From: an uncultured Pelagibacteraceae bacterium
Lineage (GTDB): Bacteria; Pseudomonadota; Alphaproteobacteria; Pelagibacterales; Pelagibacteraceae
Assembly: GCA_902590115.1 (NCBI GenBank)
Contig: CACIVM010000001.1
Coordinates: 1-64,000 of the forward strand
DNA: 64,000 bases
Direction of reading: 5' to 3'
Positions 53,496 through 62,867 of this stretch are shown piece by piece (within the stretch, counting starts at the first letter, position 1; every line of letters starts with the position of its first letter). The notes below the pieces were generated by a model. It did no database searches, was not told the origin of the DNA, and saw only the letters and a list, made by a program, of their open reading frames with translations. Made by a program: the position numbers and the translations under genes.

Positions 53496-54649
53496 CTAAA
53501 GTATTCCTCTAAAAATTTTAGATAAATTTTTTTCAAATTTCTAAGATCCTTTATTGATACGCACTCATCAACTTTATGCATTGTTTTGTTTACCAGTCCA
53601 AACTCAAGGCATGGCGCAATTTTCTTTATAAAACGAGCATCCGATGTGCCACCGGTTGTTGAAAAAATTGGATTAATTTTTGTTATATCTTTGATTACTT
53701 TCTTAGCTAAAAAAATATTTTTGCTAGGTTTAGTCAAAAAAGCTTCACCATTTTCTAAATAATTGATTTTAAATTTGCATTTGTTTTTTTTTGAAATATT
53801 TTTTATTATTTGGTTTATCTTCTTTTTCAATTTTGATGCTGATTGTAAATTGTTATATCTTACATTAAACTGAGTTTTTGCTGAAGATGGAATAACATTA
53901 TGTGCTTTATTGTCTACATACAAACTAGTAAATTCTAAATTAGAAGGTTGAAAATTTTTATTTCCATTATCAAATTTTTCGTTTTTAAGCTTAGAACAAA
54001 TTTTTACTAAGGTGCTAATAGGATTATTGGAAAGATGAGGATATGCTATATGTCCTTGTGTTCCAAACACTTCAAGATCAGCGGTAAGACTTCCTCTCCT
54101 GCCAATTTTTATCATTTGACCTAACTTTTTGGGATTGGTTGGCTCCCCAACAATACAAAAACTTATTTTCTCTCTCCTTTTTTTTAAATATTCTACCACG
54201 CTTTTAGTTCCATTGGTCGCATATCCTTCTTCATCGCCCGTGATTAATAAACTAATAGATCCTTTAGGTTTTTTATTCTTTTTTAGATATAGGCTCACAG
54301 CAGAAATAAAACATGCAATTGAGCTTTTCATATCGTTTGCACCTCTTCCAATTAAATAACCTTTTTTAATTTTTGGTTTAAATGGATTGACTGTCCAGTC
54401 TTTAAAATTTCCTGGCGGCACAACATCGGTATGTCCTGCATAACATAAATTTGGATTATTTTTACCAATTCTCGCATATAAATTTTTAATTGGTTTACCT
54501 TTCCCTTTTTTGAATATCAAAATTTTACATTTGAAACCTAAAGATTTTAATCTTTTTGAGAGAAAGTTTATCGCTCCTGCATCGATTGGGGTTACACTAG
54601 GAAATTTAATAAGTTGCTTCGAAAGTGTTAATTCGTTGATAATTTCCAT
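53492..54649 (-). CDS. dapE: succinyl-diaminopimelate desuccinylase
   Basis: CYAGHTDVVPPGNFKDWTVNPF, GRGANDMKSSIACFISA, TGDEEGYATNGTKSVVEYL. Confidence 0.94.
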   Translation of the reverse strand: MEIINELTLSKQLIKFPSVTPIDAGAINFLSKRLKSLGFKCKILIFKKGKGKPIKNLYARIGKNNPNLCYAGHTDVVPPGNFKDWTVNPFKPKIKKGYLIGRGANDMKSSIACFISAVSLYLKKNKKPKGSISLLITGDEEGYATNGTKSVVEYLKKRREKISFCIVGEPTNPKKLGQMIKIGRRGSLTADLEVFGTQGHIAYPHLSNNPISTLVKICSKLKNEKFDNGNKNFQPSNLEFTSLYVDNKAHNVIPSSAKTQFNVRYNNLQSASKLKKKINQIIKNISKKNKCKFKINYLENGEAFLTKPSKNIFLAKKVIKDITKINPIFSTTGGTSDARFIKKIAPCLEFGLVNKTMHKVDECVSIKDLRNLKKIYLKFLEEYFS

Positions 54650-55477
54650 TTAATCTCTCAATAAATCATTTATTGATGTTTTGCTTCTAGTTTTTTCATC
54701 AACTTTTTTTACAATTACCGCACAATATAAATTAGCACCACTAGAATCTTTTTGATTAGACAAACTACCCGGCACTACAACAGAATAAGCAGGAACCTTA
54801 CCGTAACTTATTTTACCGGTTGCTCTATCTACAATTTTTGTTGAGGCTCCGATATAGACACCCATAGAGATAACCGCTCCCTCTTCTACTAACACTCCCT
54901 CAGCTATTTCAGATCTCGCACCTATGAAACAATTGTCTTCAATAATGACTGGTTCTGCTTGAAGAGGTTCTAGTACGCCACCTATACCAGCTCCTCCTGA
55001 AATATGGCAATTTTTTCCAATTTGTGCACAGGATCCAACTGATGCCCAGGTATCAATCATAGTACCCTCATCCACATACGCGCCAAGATTAACAAAGCAA
55101 GGCATAAGAACAACATTTTTCCCTATATACGATCCTTTTCTTACTACTCCATTAGGGACATGTCTGTATCCTGCTTTTTTCCAATCATCTTCTTTCCAAG
55201 AAACAGATTTTCCAGGTACTTTGTCATACCAAGTCGTGTAAGGTCCTTTTGACATTGTCATTCTACTTGTTTTAAAACTAAGTAAAATTGCCTTTTTTAC
55301 CCACTGATTAACTATCCAATTTCCGTCTTTTTTTTCCGCGACTCTTAGTTTACCGTTATCTGTTAATGAAATAGTTTGATTAATTGCCTCTATTATTTCT
55401 TTATCAGCATTTTCATTTAGCTTTTCTTTTACACTAAATGCTTTATTTATAATTTTTTCAAGTTCCTTATTTATCAT
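54650..55477 (-). CDS. dapD: 2,3,4,5-tetrahydropyridine-2,6-dicarboxylate N-succinyltransferase
   Basis: Left-handed beta-helix hexapeptides; [43 protein letters not shown]. Confidence 0.96.
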   Translation of the reverse strand: MINKELEKIINKAFSVKEKLNENADKEIIEAINQTISLTDNGKLRVAEKKDGNWIVNQWVKKAILLSFKTSRMTMSKGPYTTWYDKVPGKSVSWKEDDWKKAGYRHVPNGVVRKGSYIGKNVVLMPCFVNLGAYVDEGTMIDTWASVGSCAQIGKNCHISGGAGIGGVLEPLQAEPVIIEDNCFIGARSEIAEGVLVEEGAVISMGVYIGASTKIVDRATGKISYGKVPAYSVVVPGSLSNQKDSSGANLYCAVIVKKVDEKTRSKTSINDLLRD

Positions 55478-56129
55478 TTACCTCCTTTAAAAACATGGAC
55501 AGTTTTTTTGTTTTATAATTTATAAAATCGGAATCAGAAAATTCTGCTGCCCATGGCTCATCATTTATTATCCAAACTGTTTTCATACCTAATTCATAAG
55601 CAGGTTTTAAATTCCGTGCAATATCCTCTATAAATATACTATATTGTGGCTCAATTTTGTATTTTTCTATTATTTTTTTGTAAGTTTTTATTGATGGCTT
55701 GGGAATAAAGTCTGCACTTACAATGTCAAAAATGCCGTCAAAATGTCTATCGATTCCTAATCGTTTTATGACATTTTTAGCATGTTTACGTGAGCCGTTT
55801 GTAAATATTATTTTTTTTCCGTTAATTTTTCCAATTTCTTCACCTAAAAGTTTATCTTCTTTAAGAAAATTTAAATCGATATCATGAACAAACTCTAAAA
55901 ATTCATTTGCATCGATTTTATGATTTTTAATCATGCCATTAAGAGTAGTATTATATTCAACAAAATAATTTTTTTGAATTTTTTTGGCCTCTTCTCTGCT
56001 TATATTAAGTTTGGATGAGATATAATCAGACATTCTCTTATCAACTTGATCAAAAACTTTTGTAGCTCCTGAATATAATGTATTATCAAGATCAAAAAGC
56101 CAATATTTTATATCTTTAAGTTCTCTCAT
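55467..56129 (-). CDS. HAD family hydrolase, pyrimidine 5'-nucleotidase type
   Basis: [55 protein letters not shown]. Confidence 0.88.
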   Translation of the reverse strand: MRELKDIKYWLFDLDNTLYSGATKVFDQVDKRMSDYISSKLNISREEAKKIQKNYFVEYNTTLNGMIKNHKIDANEFLEFVHDIDLNFLKEDKLLGEEIGKINGKKIIFTNGSRKHAKNVIKRLGIDRHFDGIFDIVSADFIPKPSIKTYKKIIEKYKIEPQYSIFIEDIARNLKPAYELGMKTVWIINDEPWAAEFSDSDFINYKTKKLSMFLKEVNDK

Positions 56130-56995
56130 GCCCTAATCAAAGTACCAGACCCTTGATCTGAAAAAATTTCAAAAAGAATAGATCTTGGTTTTCTTCCGTC
56201 TAGTATTACAACTCCTTTTACACCATTTTCAACTGCATCAATACAATTTCTTATTTTTGGAAGCATTCCTCCTTGAACAATATTTAATTTTACCAAATTT
56301 TCAATATCGTAAGGCTTTATTTCGGTAATTAAGTCTTTTCGATCATCATAGACACCTTCGACATTTGTCATCAGCAATAGTCTTCTTGATTGAAGTTTTT
56401 TTGCTAGGGCATTAGCAGCGGTATCTCCATTAATATTATATGTATTTTTATTTTTATCTAAACCAAGAGGTGCAATAATTGGGATTTTCTTGAGATCAAT
56501 TATTTTTTTTATCAGTTTTGTATTAATTTCATTTGGTACACCCACATATCCTAGCTCTTTATTATCTGGTAAGACTTTAATTATATTATTAGATTTAGTA
56601 TGTATTGAAACTGCGTTAGTGCCTAAACTTTTAAGTGATTTGACAATATCATTGTTGAAGTCAATAAGTACTTCCTCAACAATTTTAATTACTTTATCAT
56701 TTGTTACTCTTAAACCATTAATAAACTTGGAATCAATATTTTGCTTTTTAAGCTCTCTCTCTATTCTTGGACCTCCTCCGTGAACAACGACAATTGATAA
56801 GCCTAATTTATTAAGTATACTTATATCTTCAATAAAGTTGTTAAATATATCTCTATCTATTAAAACGTTTCCGCCATATTTTATTACAATTATCTCATCT
56901 TTATATTTTTCAATATATTTTGGAACACTTTTTATGTCAGGAGCATCTTTAGGCCAAAAATTTTTTATTTTTTCTAAATTATAATTTTTGTCCAT
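56126..56995 (-). CDS. argB: acetylglutamate kinase
   Basis: IVIKYGGNVLID, IVVVHGGGPRIERELKK, NINGDTAANALAKKL, GGMLPKIRNCIDAVENG. Confidence 0.96.
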   Translation of the reverse strand: MDKNYNLEKIKNFWPKDAPDIKSVPKYIEKYKDEIIVIKYGGNVLIDRDIFNNFIEDISILNKLGLSIVVVHGGGPRIERELKKQNIDSKFINGLRVTNDKVIKIVEEVLIDFNNDIVKSLKSLGTNAVSIHTKSNNIIKVLPDNKELGYVGVPNEINTKLIKKIIDLKKIPIIAPLGLDKNKNTYNINGDTAANALAKKLQSRRLLLMTNVEGVYDDRKDLITEIKPYDIENLVKLNIVQGGMLPKIRNCIDAVENGVKGVVILDGRKPRSILFEIFSDQGSGTLIRA

Positions 56996-58684
56996 TTAAT
57001 TAGTTTTAACTTTTGTTTTTCTCATAATTACCCATTGTTGTGCAATAGTTAAAACATTATTCACGGTCCAATAAACCACCAAGCCTGATGGAAATGGAGC
57101 TAGTATGATAGTTAAAAAAAGTGGGAAGAATGCAAATATTTTTGCTTGTATTGGATCAGCTGGTGCTGGATTTAATTTTTGTTGGGCATACATTGTAAGT
57201 CCCATTAGTATGGGCCAGATACCAATTATTAAAAATCCTGGAGGGCTCCAAGGTATTAATCCAAATAAATTAAATATTGTAGTGGGATCCTTAGCTGACA
57301 AATCTTGTATCCAACCAAAAAATGGTTGGTGCCTCATCTCTAAAGATATAAATAACATTTTGTAAATCGCAAAAAAGAATGGAATTTGAATTAAAATTGG
57401 TAAACATCCCGAGGCAGGATTAATTTTCTCTTTTCTATATAATGCCATCATTTCTTGTTGTAATTTTACTTTATCATCTTTGTGTAACTCTTTAAGCCTT
57501 ATCATTTCAGGCTGCAAAGCTTTCATTTTTGCCATTGACCTAAATGAGTAGTTTGCAAGAGGGAAGAAAATAATTCTTATTGCCAAAGTTATCAAAACTA
57601 TCGCGATCCCAAAATTTCCAGATAGTTTAAATAAATAATCTATAACAAAAAACAGAGGTTTAGTGAAAAAGTAAAACCAACCCCAATCAATTGTTAAATC
57701 AAATTTTTCAATTTCCTCACTTTTTGCATATCCATCTACAGTATCTACCTCTTTTGCAGCTACAAACAATCTTACTTCGTTATCTGAAGTTGTAGATGGA
57801 TTAATTTTGACCGGTGAGTTTAAAATATAATTCGCTTTATAAATATCTTTATATAAAAAAGTTGATTTAAAATTTTGATCTTTAGGTGGCACTATAGCAG
57901 TGATCCAGTATTTGTCGGTTATACCTAGCCATCCATTTGCCGCATTTCTTGAAATTTTTCTGTCTTCAATTTCACTATAGCTGTCTTCTTTAAGCTCTCC
58001 ATCGAATACACCTATAAAACCCTCATGAAGTATATAGAACCCTTGAACGTCATCAGGTTTTTTATTTCTAGTTATTTGCGCATATGGAAATAATTCTACA
58101 ATTTCATTTGTTTTGTTAATAATGCTTTGATTAATTTTGAATAAATATTTTTCATCTAACTCAATTTTTTTTTGAAAAACTAATCCTTGGTCATTGTTCC
58201 ACTCTAAAATTATAGGTTGTTTATCAGTGAGAATTCTGTTCCCTTTAACTTTCCACTCAGTATCAATTGTAGGTACTTTAATCTTGTTTCCTATACTAGT
58301 CCAGCCCGTTTCAATAAAATATCCGTCAATAGTATCTTTTGGATTTAAAAATATTACTTTTTCTTCTGAACCAAGTTTTTTTTGATATTTTTTAAATGAT
58401 AGGTCATCAAAGATCGCACCTTTCAATGAGATTGAACCAGTTATATTTTCATTATCAATATTTACTCTATTAACTTGAGCTAAAGCGTCTTTTCTTGTAA
58501 TTGCTTTATTTAAAAAATTCTCATTAATATCTGGTGTAATATCCTCGGAGGAGTTTTGTGTCACTCCCTTTTTAATTTGTTGAGTAGTGTCTTGATTTTG
58601 TCTTGGCGTTTCAAAAAATGCACCCCAGAAAAGCAATACTGACATCGACAAAGCTATTGCGACGAAAACGTTCTTATTATCCAT
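56996..58684 (-). CDS. yidC: membrane protein insertase (start corrected to MDNKNVF; ORF track extends to 58714)
   Basis: MDNKNVFVAIALSMSVLLFWGAFF, periplasmic domain, PLANYSFRSMAKMKALQPEMIRLKELHKDDKVKLQQEMMALYRKEKINPASGCLPILIQIPFFFAIYKML. Confidence 0.95.
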   Translation of the reverse strand: MDNKNVFVAIALSMSVLLFWGAFFETPRQNQDTTQQIKKGVTQNSSEDITPDINENFLNKAITRKDALAQVNRVNIDNENITGSISLKGAIFDDLSFKKYQKKLGSEEKVIFLNPKDTIDGYFIETGWTSIGNKIKVPTIDTEWKVKGNRILTDKQPIILEWNNDQGLVFQKKIELDEKYLFKINQSIINKTNEIVELFPYAQITRNKKPDDVQGFYILHEGFIGVFDGELKEDSYSEIEDRKISRNAANGWLGITDKYWITAIVPPKDQNFKSTFLYKDIYKANYILNSPVKINPSTTSDNEVRLFVAAKEVDTVDGYAKSEEIEKFDLTIDWGWFYFFTKPLFFVIDYLFKLSGNFGIAIVLITLAIRIIFFPLANYSFRSMAKMKALQPEMIRLKELHKDDKVKLQQEMMALYRKEKINPASGCLPILIQIPFFFAIYKMLFISLEMRHQPFFGWIQDLSAKDPTTIFNLFGLIPWSPPGFLIIGIWPILMGLTMYAQQKLNPAPADPIQAKIFAFFPLFLTIILAPFPSGLVVYWTVNNVLTIAQQWVIMRKTKVKTN

Positions 58685-58925
58685 TTTTTTTCTCTTTCCT
58701 CGAATTAGGAACAAAATCTAACCCATCTCTGCCCCCTAATATTTTTATAGGATGACAACTTAGAATTCTTTTTGATCCCAAAATAAATCCTTTGATGAAA
58801 CCATGTTTTTCCAGAGCTTCGATGAAATATTCGGAACATGTTGGTAAAAATCTGCATCTATTACCTAAAATAGGAGAAATGAGAAATTTATAAAACTTTA
58901 TTATTAAAATTAAAACTTTTTTCAT
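58677..58925 (-). CDS. yidD: membrane protein insertion efficiency factor
   Basis: FYKFLISPILGNRCRFLPTCSEYFIEALEKHG. Confidence 0.95.
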   Translation of the reverse strand: MKKVLILIIKFYKFLISPILGNRCRFLPTCSEYFIEALEKHGFIKGFILGSKRILSCHPIKILGGRDGLDFVPNSRKEKKNG

Positions 58926-58926
58926 T

Positions 58927-59274
58927 TTATTTTTTTAATCTATTAAAACTCTCCTCCATTAATGGCATTAGCACATTTTGTTTTTGAGCATAAGCATTAG
59001 ACTTACCAAAAACTATATAAGTGTAATCCTTGTTAATTGCACCCTTTTTTTTTGAAAATTTTTGAACTATTGCTTTTAATTTTCTTTTTATTTTATTTCT
59101 CTTAACTGAATTACCAATTTTCTTTTTCATTACGAAGCTTATGTTTAAACGATCTACTTTTGGCTGTATTACGCTTTTTTTAGCAAAGATTAAAAAAAAA
59201 TCAGTATTTATTTTTTTTCCTTTAAGAACTTTTCTAAAATGTTCACTTTTTTTTAAACTTTCAAGTTTTACCAT
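58927..59274 (-). CDS. rnpA: ribonuclease P protein component (start corrected to MVKLESLKKSEHF)
   Basis: SLKKSEHFRKVLKGKK, MKKKIGNSVKRNKIKRKLKAIV; upstream 30 codons of the listed ORF lie inside rpmH in another frame. Confidence 0.88.
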   Translation of the reverse strand: MVKLESLKKSEHFRKVLKGKKINTDFFLIFAKKSVIQPKVDRLNISFVMKKKIGNSVKRNKIKRKLKAIVQKFSKKKGAINKDYTYIVFGKSNAYAQKQNVLMPLMEESFNRLKK

Positions 59275-59275
59275 T

Positions 59276-59410
59276 TTAGGTAGAAATTTTTTTTCTTCCT
59301 TTTGACCTTCTTCTGGAAATAAGCTTTCTACCGCCTTTTGTAGACATTCTAGACCTGAACCCATGTCTTCTTTTTCTTACTAATCTACTTGGTTGGTAAG
59401 TTCTTTTCAT
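59276..59410 (-). CDS. rpmH: 50S ribosomal protein L34 (absent from ORF track)
   Basis: Hand translation: [44 protein letters not shown]. Confidence 0.97.
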   Translation of the reverse strand: MKRTYQPSRLVRKRRHGFRSRMSTKGGRKLISRRRSKGRKKIST

Positions 59411-59467
59411 AAAATAATTTTAGTTATATATTTAATAATATCACTATTGTACAGTTAAAATCTATAC

Positions 59468-60187
59468 ATGAGTAAAAAAATTAAAGTCTTGTTAGCCACA
59501 TTTTACATAATCAGTCTAGGATTGATACTTTATGCTGTTTTCAGTTTAATCGATATAACTAGAATTGGAGATTATGAATATCTCAGAGACAAAACTCAAA
59601 TTTTGATTGAATTAAAAAATCAAAATTTTTTAATTTTCTTTATTTTATTTTTTTTATTTTCTGTTATATGGGTTTTATTACTTGGCTTTGGATCGCCCAT
59701 TGCTCTAATTTCAGGTTTTATTTTTGGTAAAATATTAGGTACAATTTTAATTATTTTCAGTTTCACCATAGGATGTACATTATTATACACACTGGCAAAG
59801 ATTTATTTTAGAGATTTGATTATAAAGTATTTACCGAAAAAAATTCATAATATGAAAAATATATTTAATAAAAACGAATTAGTTTATTTTTTACTTTTTA
59901 GATTTTTTGGAGGAGGAGGAGTGCCTTTTGGAATTCAAAATATTTTGCCAGTTATATTTGATATGAAGATAAAAAATTATTTTTATTCAAGTTTTTTAGG
60001 ACTTATCCCATCAGTTTTCATAATTAATTCTTTAGGAGAGGGAATAGAAATAATAATTGAAAATGAAAAAGTTCCTACATACTATGAAATTATAACAGAC
60101 CCTAATATTTATTTTCCACTTTTAGGATTTGCAGTTCTTTTAATAATATCCTTTTTTGCAAAAAAAAAATTTTTTAATGAAAAATAA
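59468..60187 (+). CDS. TVP38/TMEM64 (SNARE-associated/DedA-like) membrane protein
   Basis: GSPIALISGFIFGKILGTILI, FRFFGGGGVPFGIQNILPVIFDMKIKNYFYSSFLGLIPSVFI. Confidence 0.82.
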   Translation: MSKKIKVLLATFYIISLGLILYAVFSLIDITRIGDYEYLRDKTQILIELKNQNFLIFFILFFLFSVIWVLLLGFGSPIALISGFIFGKILGTILIIFSFTIGCTLLYTLAKIYFRDLIIKYLPKKIHNMKNIFNKNELVYFLLFRFFGGGGVPFGIQNILPVIFDMKIKNYFYSSFLGLIPSVFIINSLGEGIEIIIENEKVPTYYEIITDPNIYFPLLGFAVLLIISFFAKKKFFNEK

Positions 60188-61886
60188 TCTTCTTTCAGAT
60201 CCAAGTCCTTACTTACAGCAACATAAAGATAACCCAGTTAATTGGCAAAGATGGGATAAAAGTGTTTTAGATATAGCCAGAAATGAGAAGAAACCTATTC
60301 TCTTAAGCGTAGGCTATGCAAGCTGTCATTGGTGTCATGTTATGGCTCATGAAAGTTTTGAGGACAACGAAACTGCAAAAATAATGAATGAAAATTTTAT
60401 AAATATAAAAGTTGATCGAGAAGAAAGACCAGACATAGATTTTGTTTTTCAAAGTTCTTTTCAACTTTTCAATCAAACTAATGGAGGATGGCCATTAACA
60501 ATGTTCTTAGATGAAAATGCTGTCCCTTTCACAGGAGGAACATTTTTTCCCAAAGATGATAAACATGGATTACCATCATTCAAAAAAGTATTATTATCAG
60601 TAAGTGAAGCTTATAAAAACCAAAGAAAAAAAATAATTGCTCAAGCAAATTTGATAAAACAGTCATTATTATTGAGAAAAAATCCTGTTATCAATCAAGA
60701 TTTAGAACCATTTTTAGAAAAAATATTAAATAATTTAGATGACGTTAAAGGTGGTTTTAAAGGTTCTCCAAAGTTTCCAAATTTTGTTGTATTTGATACT
60801 TTAATCCATTTTTATAAAAAGACCAAAAAAAAAGTTTATTTGAAACATACTAAAAAATTAATTAAGAATCTTTGCTCCGGAGGTATATACGATCATGTTG
60901 AAGGAGGTATATCTAGATACACAGTTGATGAAAATTGGCTTATCCCTCATTTTGAAAAAATGCTTTACGATAACGCACAATTTATTTCATTATTATCAAA
61001 TTTTTGTTTAGAGGAAAGAGATGACTATTTTTTAAAGAAAATAGAACATACAATTTCATTCATAAATAAAAACTTTATAAATAAAGAAAACAATCTTTTA
61101 GGTTCAGCGATGGACGCTGATAGTGAGGGAGAAGAAGGTAAATATTATGTGTTTAACTACAATGAAATTAAAAAAATAAAAGATATTTCAAAATATTTCG
61201 ATATAAATCCTGAGGGTAATTGGGAAGGTAAAATTATTTTAAAAGAACTGTCAAAACCAACCAATGAAGTAATAAATCAATTAAAAGAAATAAGAATTAA
61301 GAGAAAAAAACCTTTTTTTGATAAAAAAGTGCAAACAGATTTAAATGCTTTGTGGATTAAAGCTTTAATTGATGCAAATAAGGTATTGCCAGAAAATCAA
61401 TATTTATCCTTAGCTGAAAATTTTTCTAACTCAATTGAGGCTAAAATAGAAAATAATTGTGTCTACCACAGCTATTCTAAAAAGATTGTATTTATAGAGG
61501 ATTATGCTTTTTTAATTAATGCATTACTAGATTTATATGAAAGTACGTATAACATAAACTATAAAAAAAAAGCTATTAAACTCTGTGAGCAAAGTATAGA
61601 AAAATTTTATTTAAAAGATCAAAAAATTTTTCAAAAAAACTTACTTGATAATAATGATCTTTTTTATAATCCCATAGATATTAGTGATAGTACCATTGCT
61701 AATGGCAATTCGATAATGCTAATAAATTTATGCAAATTAGGATTTAAAAAAGAATCAACCGAGCTAGCTAATAGCTTACAAGGATATTTGAACACTTATA
61801 ACAGCTTGATGACAAGCAGCTTAAAATCTTTAGATTTTTTTTACTCATTTGTAGAAAATAATGTTTGTACTGATAAAGGTTGTTAA
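60177..61886 (+). CDS. thioredoxin domain-containing protein, YyaL/DUF255 family (start corrected to MKNNLLSDPSPYL)
   Basis: LLSDPSPYLQQHKDNPVNWQRW, SVGYASCHWCHVMAHESFED, KVDREERPDID. Confidence 0.9.
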   Translation: MKNNLLSDPSPYLQQHKDNPVNWQRWDKSVLDIARNEKKPILLSVGYASCHWCHVMAHESFEDNETAKIMNENFINIKVDREERPDIDFVFQSSFQLFNQTNGGWPLTMFLDENAVPFTGGTFFPKDDKHGLPSFKKVLLSVSEAYKNQRKKIIAQANLIKQSLLLRKNPVINQDLEPFLEKILNNLDDVKGGFKGSPKFPNFVVFDTLIHFYKKTKKKVYLKHTKKLIKNLCSGGIYDHVEGGISRYTVDENWLIPHFEKMLYDNAQFISLLSNFCLEERDDYFLKKIEHTISFINKNFINKENNLLGSAMDADSEGEEGKYYVFNYNEIKKIKDISKYFDINPEGNWEGKIILKELSKPTNEVINQLKEIRIKRKKPFFDKKVQTDLNALWIKALIDANKVLPENQYLSLAENFSNSIEAKIENNCVYHSYSKKIVFIEDYAFLINALLDLYESTYNINYKKKAIKLCEQSIEKFYLKDQKIFQKNLLDNNDLFYNPIDISDSTIANGNSIMLINLCKLGFKKESTELANSLQGYLNTYNSLMTSSLKSLDFFYSFVENNVCTDKGC

Positions 61887-62006
61887 AAAATGGGGTTAAT
61901 AATAAATTTCTCTCACTAAATAGATCTTCCACTAATAATAGAATTTATTAAGACACTTGCATATTCCACAAGCACGAAGTAATAATATAGTAATGCAGGA
62001 GCAATC

Positions 62007-62195
62007 ATGGGAATACACTATGACTATAAATCTACACGTGGTGAGAAGGCAATGAAAAAGGAGGCTAAAAGAAAAGCCCGTTTAGAACAACGACGTGCAA
62101 AAAGAAGTTCAGGAGAAAAAGCTTCCTCTGACAAAATGCACGATATCAACAAACCCATTACACTTGAAGATTTAACAAATCCAGATAAAAGCTAG
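62007..62195 (+). CDS. small highly charged protein (62 aa)
   Basis: Good RBS-like AGGAGCAATC before ATG; lysine/arginine-rich protein. Confidence 0.6.
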   Translation: MGIHYDYKSTRGEKAMKKEAKRKARLEQRRAKRSSGEKASSDKMHDINKPITLEDLTNPDKS

Positions 62196-62200
62196 AAAGT

Positions 62201-62329
62201 ATGAAGTCTTTTAAATCAAAAGACTTAATAAATAAAAGCCGCGAGATTGCTTTAAAAGAAAATTTAAGAAAAAGAAAAAAATTAAAAAAAATTAATAAAA
62301 AAAAAAACAATGGCAGTGTTATCAGATAA
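62201..62329 (+). CDS. small basic ORF (42 aa), not in ORF track
   Basis: [42 protein letters not shown]; starts 5 nt after the 62-aa ORF and overlaps dcd. Confidence 0.45.
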   Translation: MKSFKSKDLINKSREIALKENLRKRKKLKKINKKKNNGSVIR

Positions 62330-62864
62330 GTGGATTAAAAATATGGCAAAAACTCACCGTATGATAAGACCATTTATTGATAAACAAAAAAGAAAAGGTA
62401 AAATTTCATTTGGATTGTCATCCTATGGATACGACGCAAGAGTATCAAGCGAGTTTAAAATCTTTACAAATGTTAATTCAGGGGTTGTTGATCCTAAAGT
62501 TTTTAAAAAAGATAGTTTTGTTACAAAAAAAGGAAAAGAGTGTATAATTCCACCTAATTCTTTTGCATTAGCGAGAACTGTAGAGTATTTCAAAATTCCT
62601 GAAAATGTATTAGTGATTTGCTTGGGCAAGTCGACTTATGCTAGGTGTGGAATTATAGTAAATGTTACCCCACTAGAACCAGGATGGGAGGGCCATGTAA
62701 CTTTGGAATTTTCTAATACTACTCCACTTCCAGCAAAAATTTACGCAAATGAGGGAGTCGCGCAATTTGTTTTTATAAAAGGGAATGAAAAACCTCTTGT
62801 TAGTTATGCTAAAAGGAAGGGCAAATATATGAAACAAAAAGGCGTTACTCTTCCAAAAATTTAA
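62310..62864 (+). CDS. dcd: dCTP deaminase
   Basis: [68 protein letters not shown]. Confidence 0.96.
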   Translation: MAVLSDKWIKNMAKTHRMIRPFIDKQKRKGKISFGLSSYGYDARVSSEFKIFTNVNSGVVDPKVFKKDSFVTKKGKECIIPPNSFALARTVEYFKIPENVLVICLGKSTYARCGIIVNVTPLEPGWEGHVTLEFSNTTPLPAKIYANEGVAQFVFIKGNEKPLVSYAKRKGKYMKQKGVTLPKI

Positions 62865-62867
62865 AAA

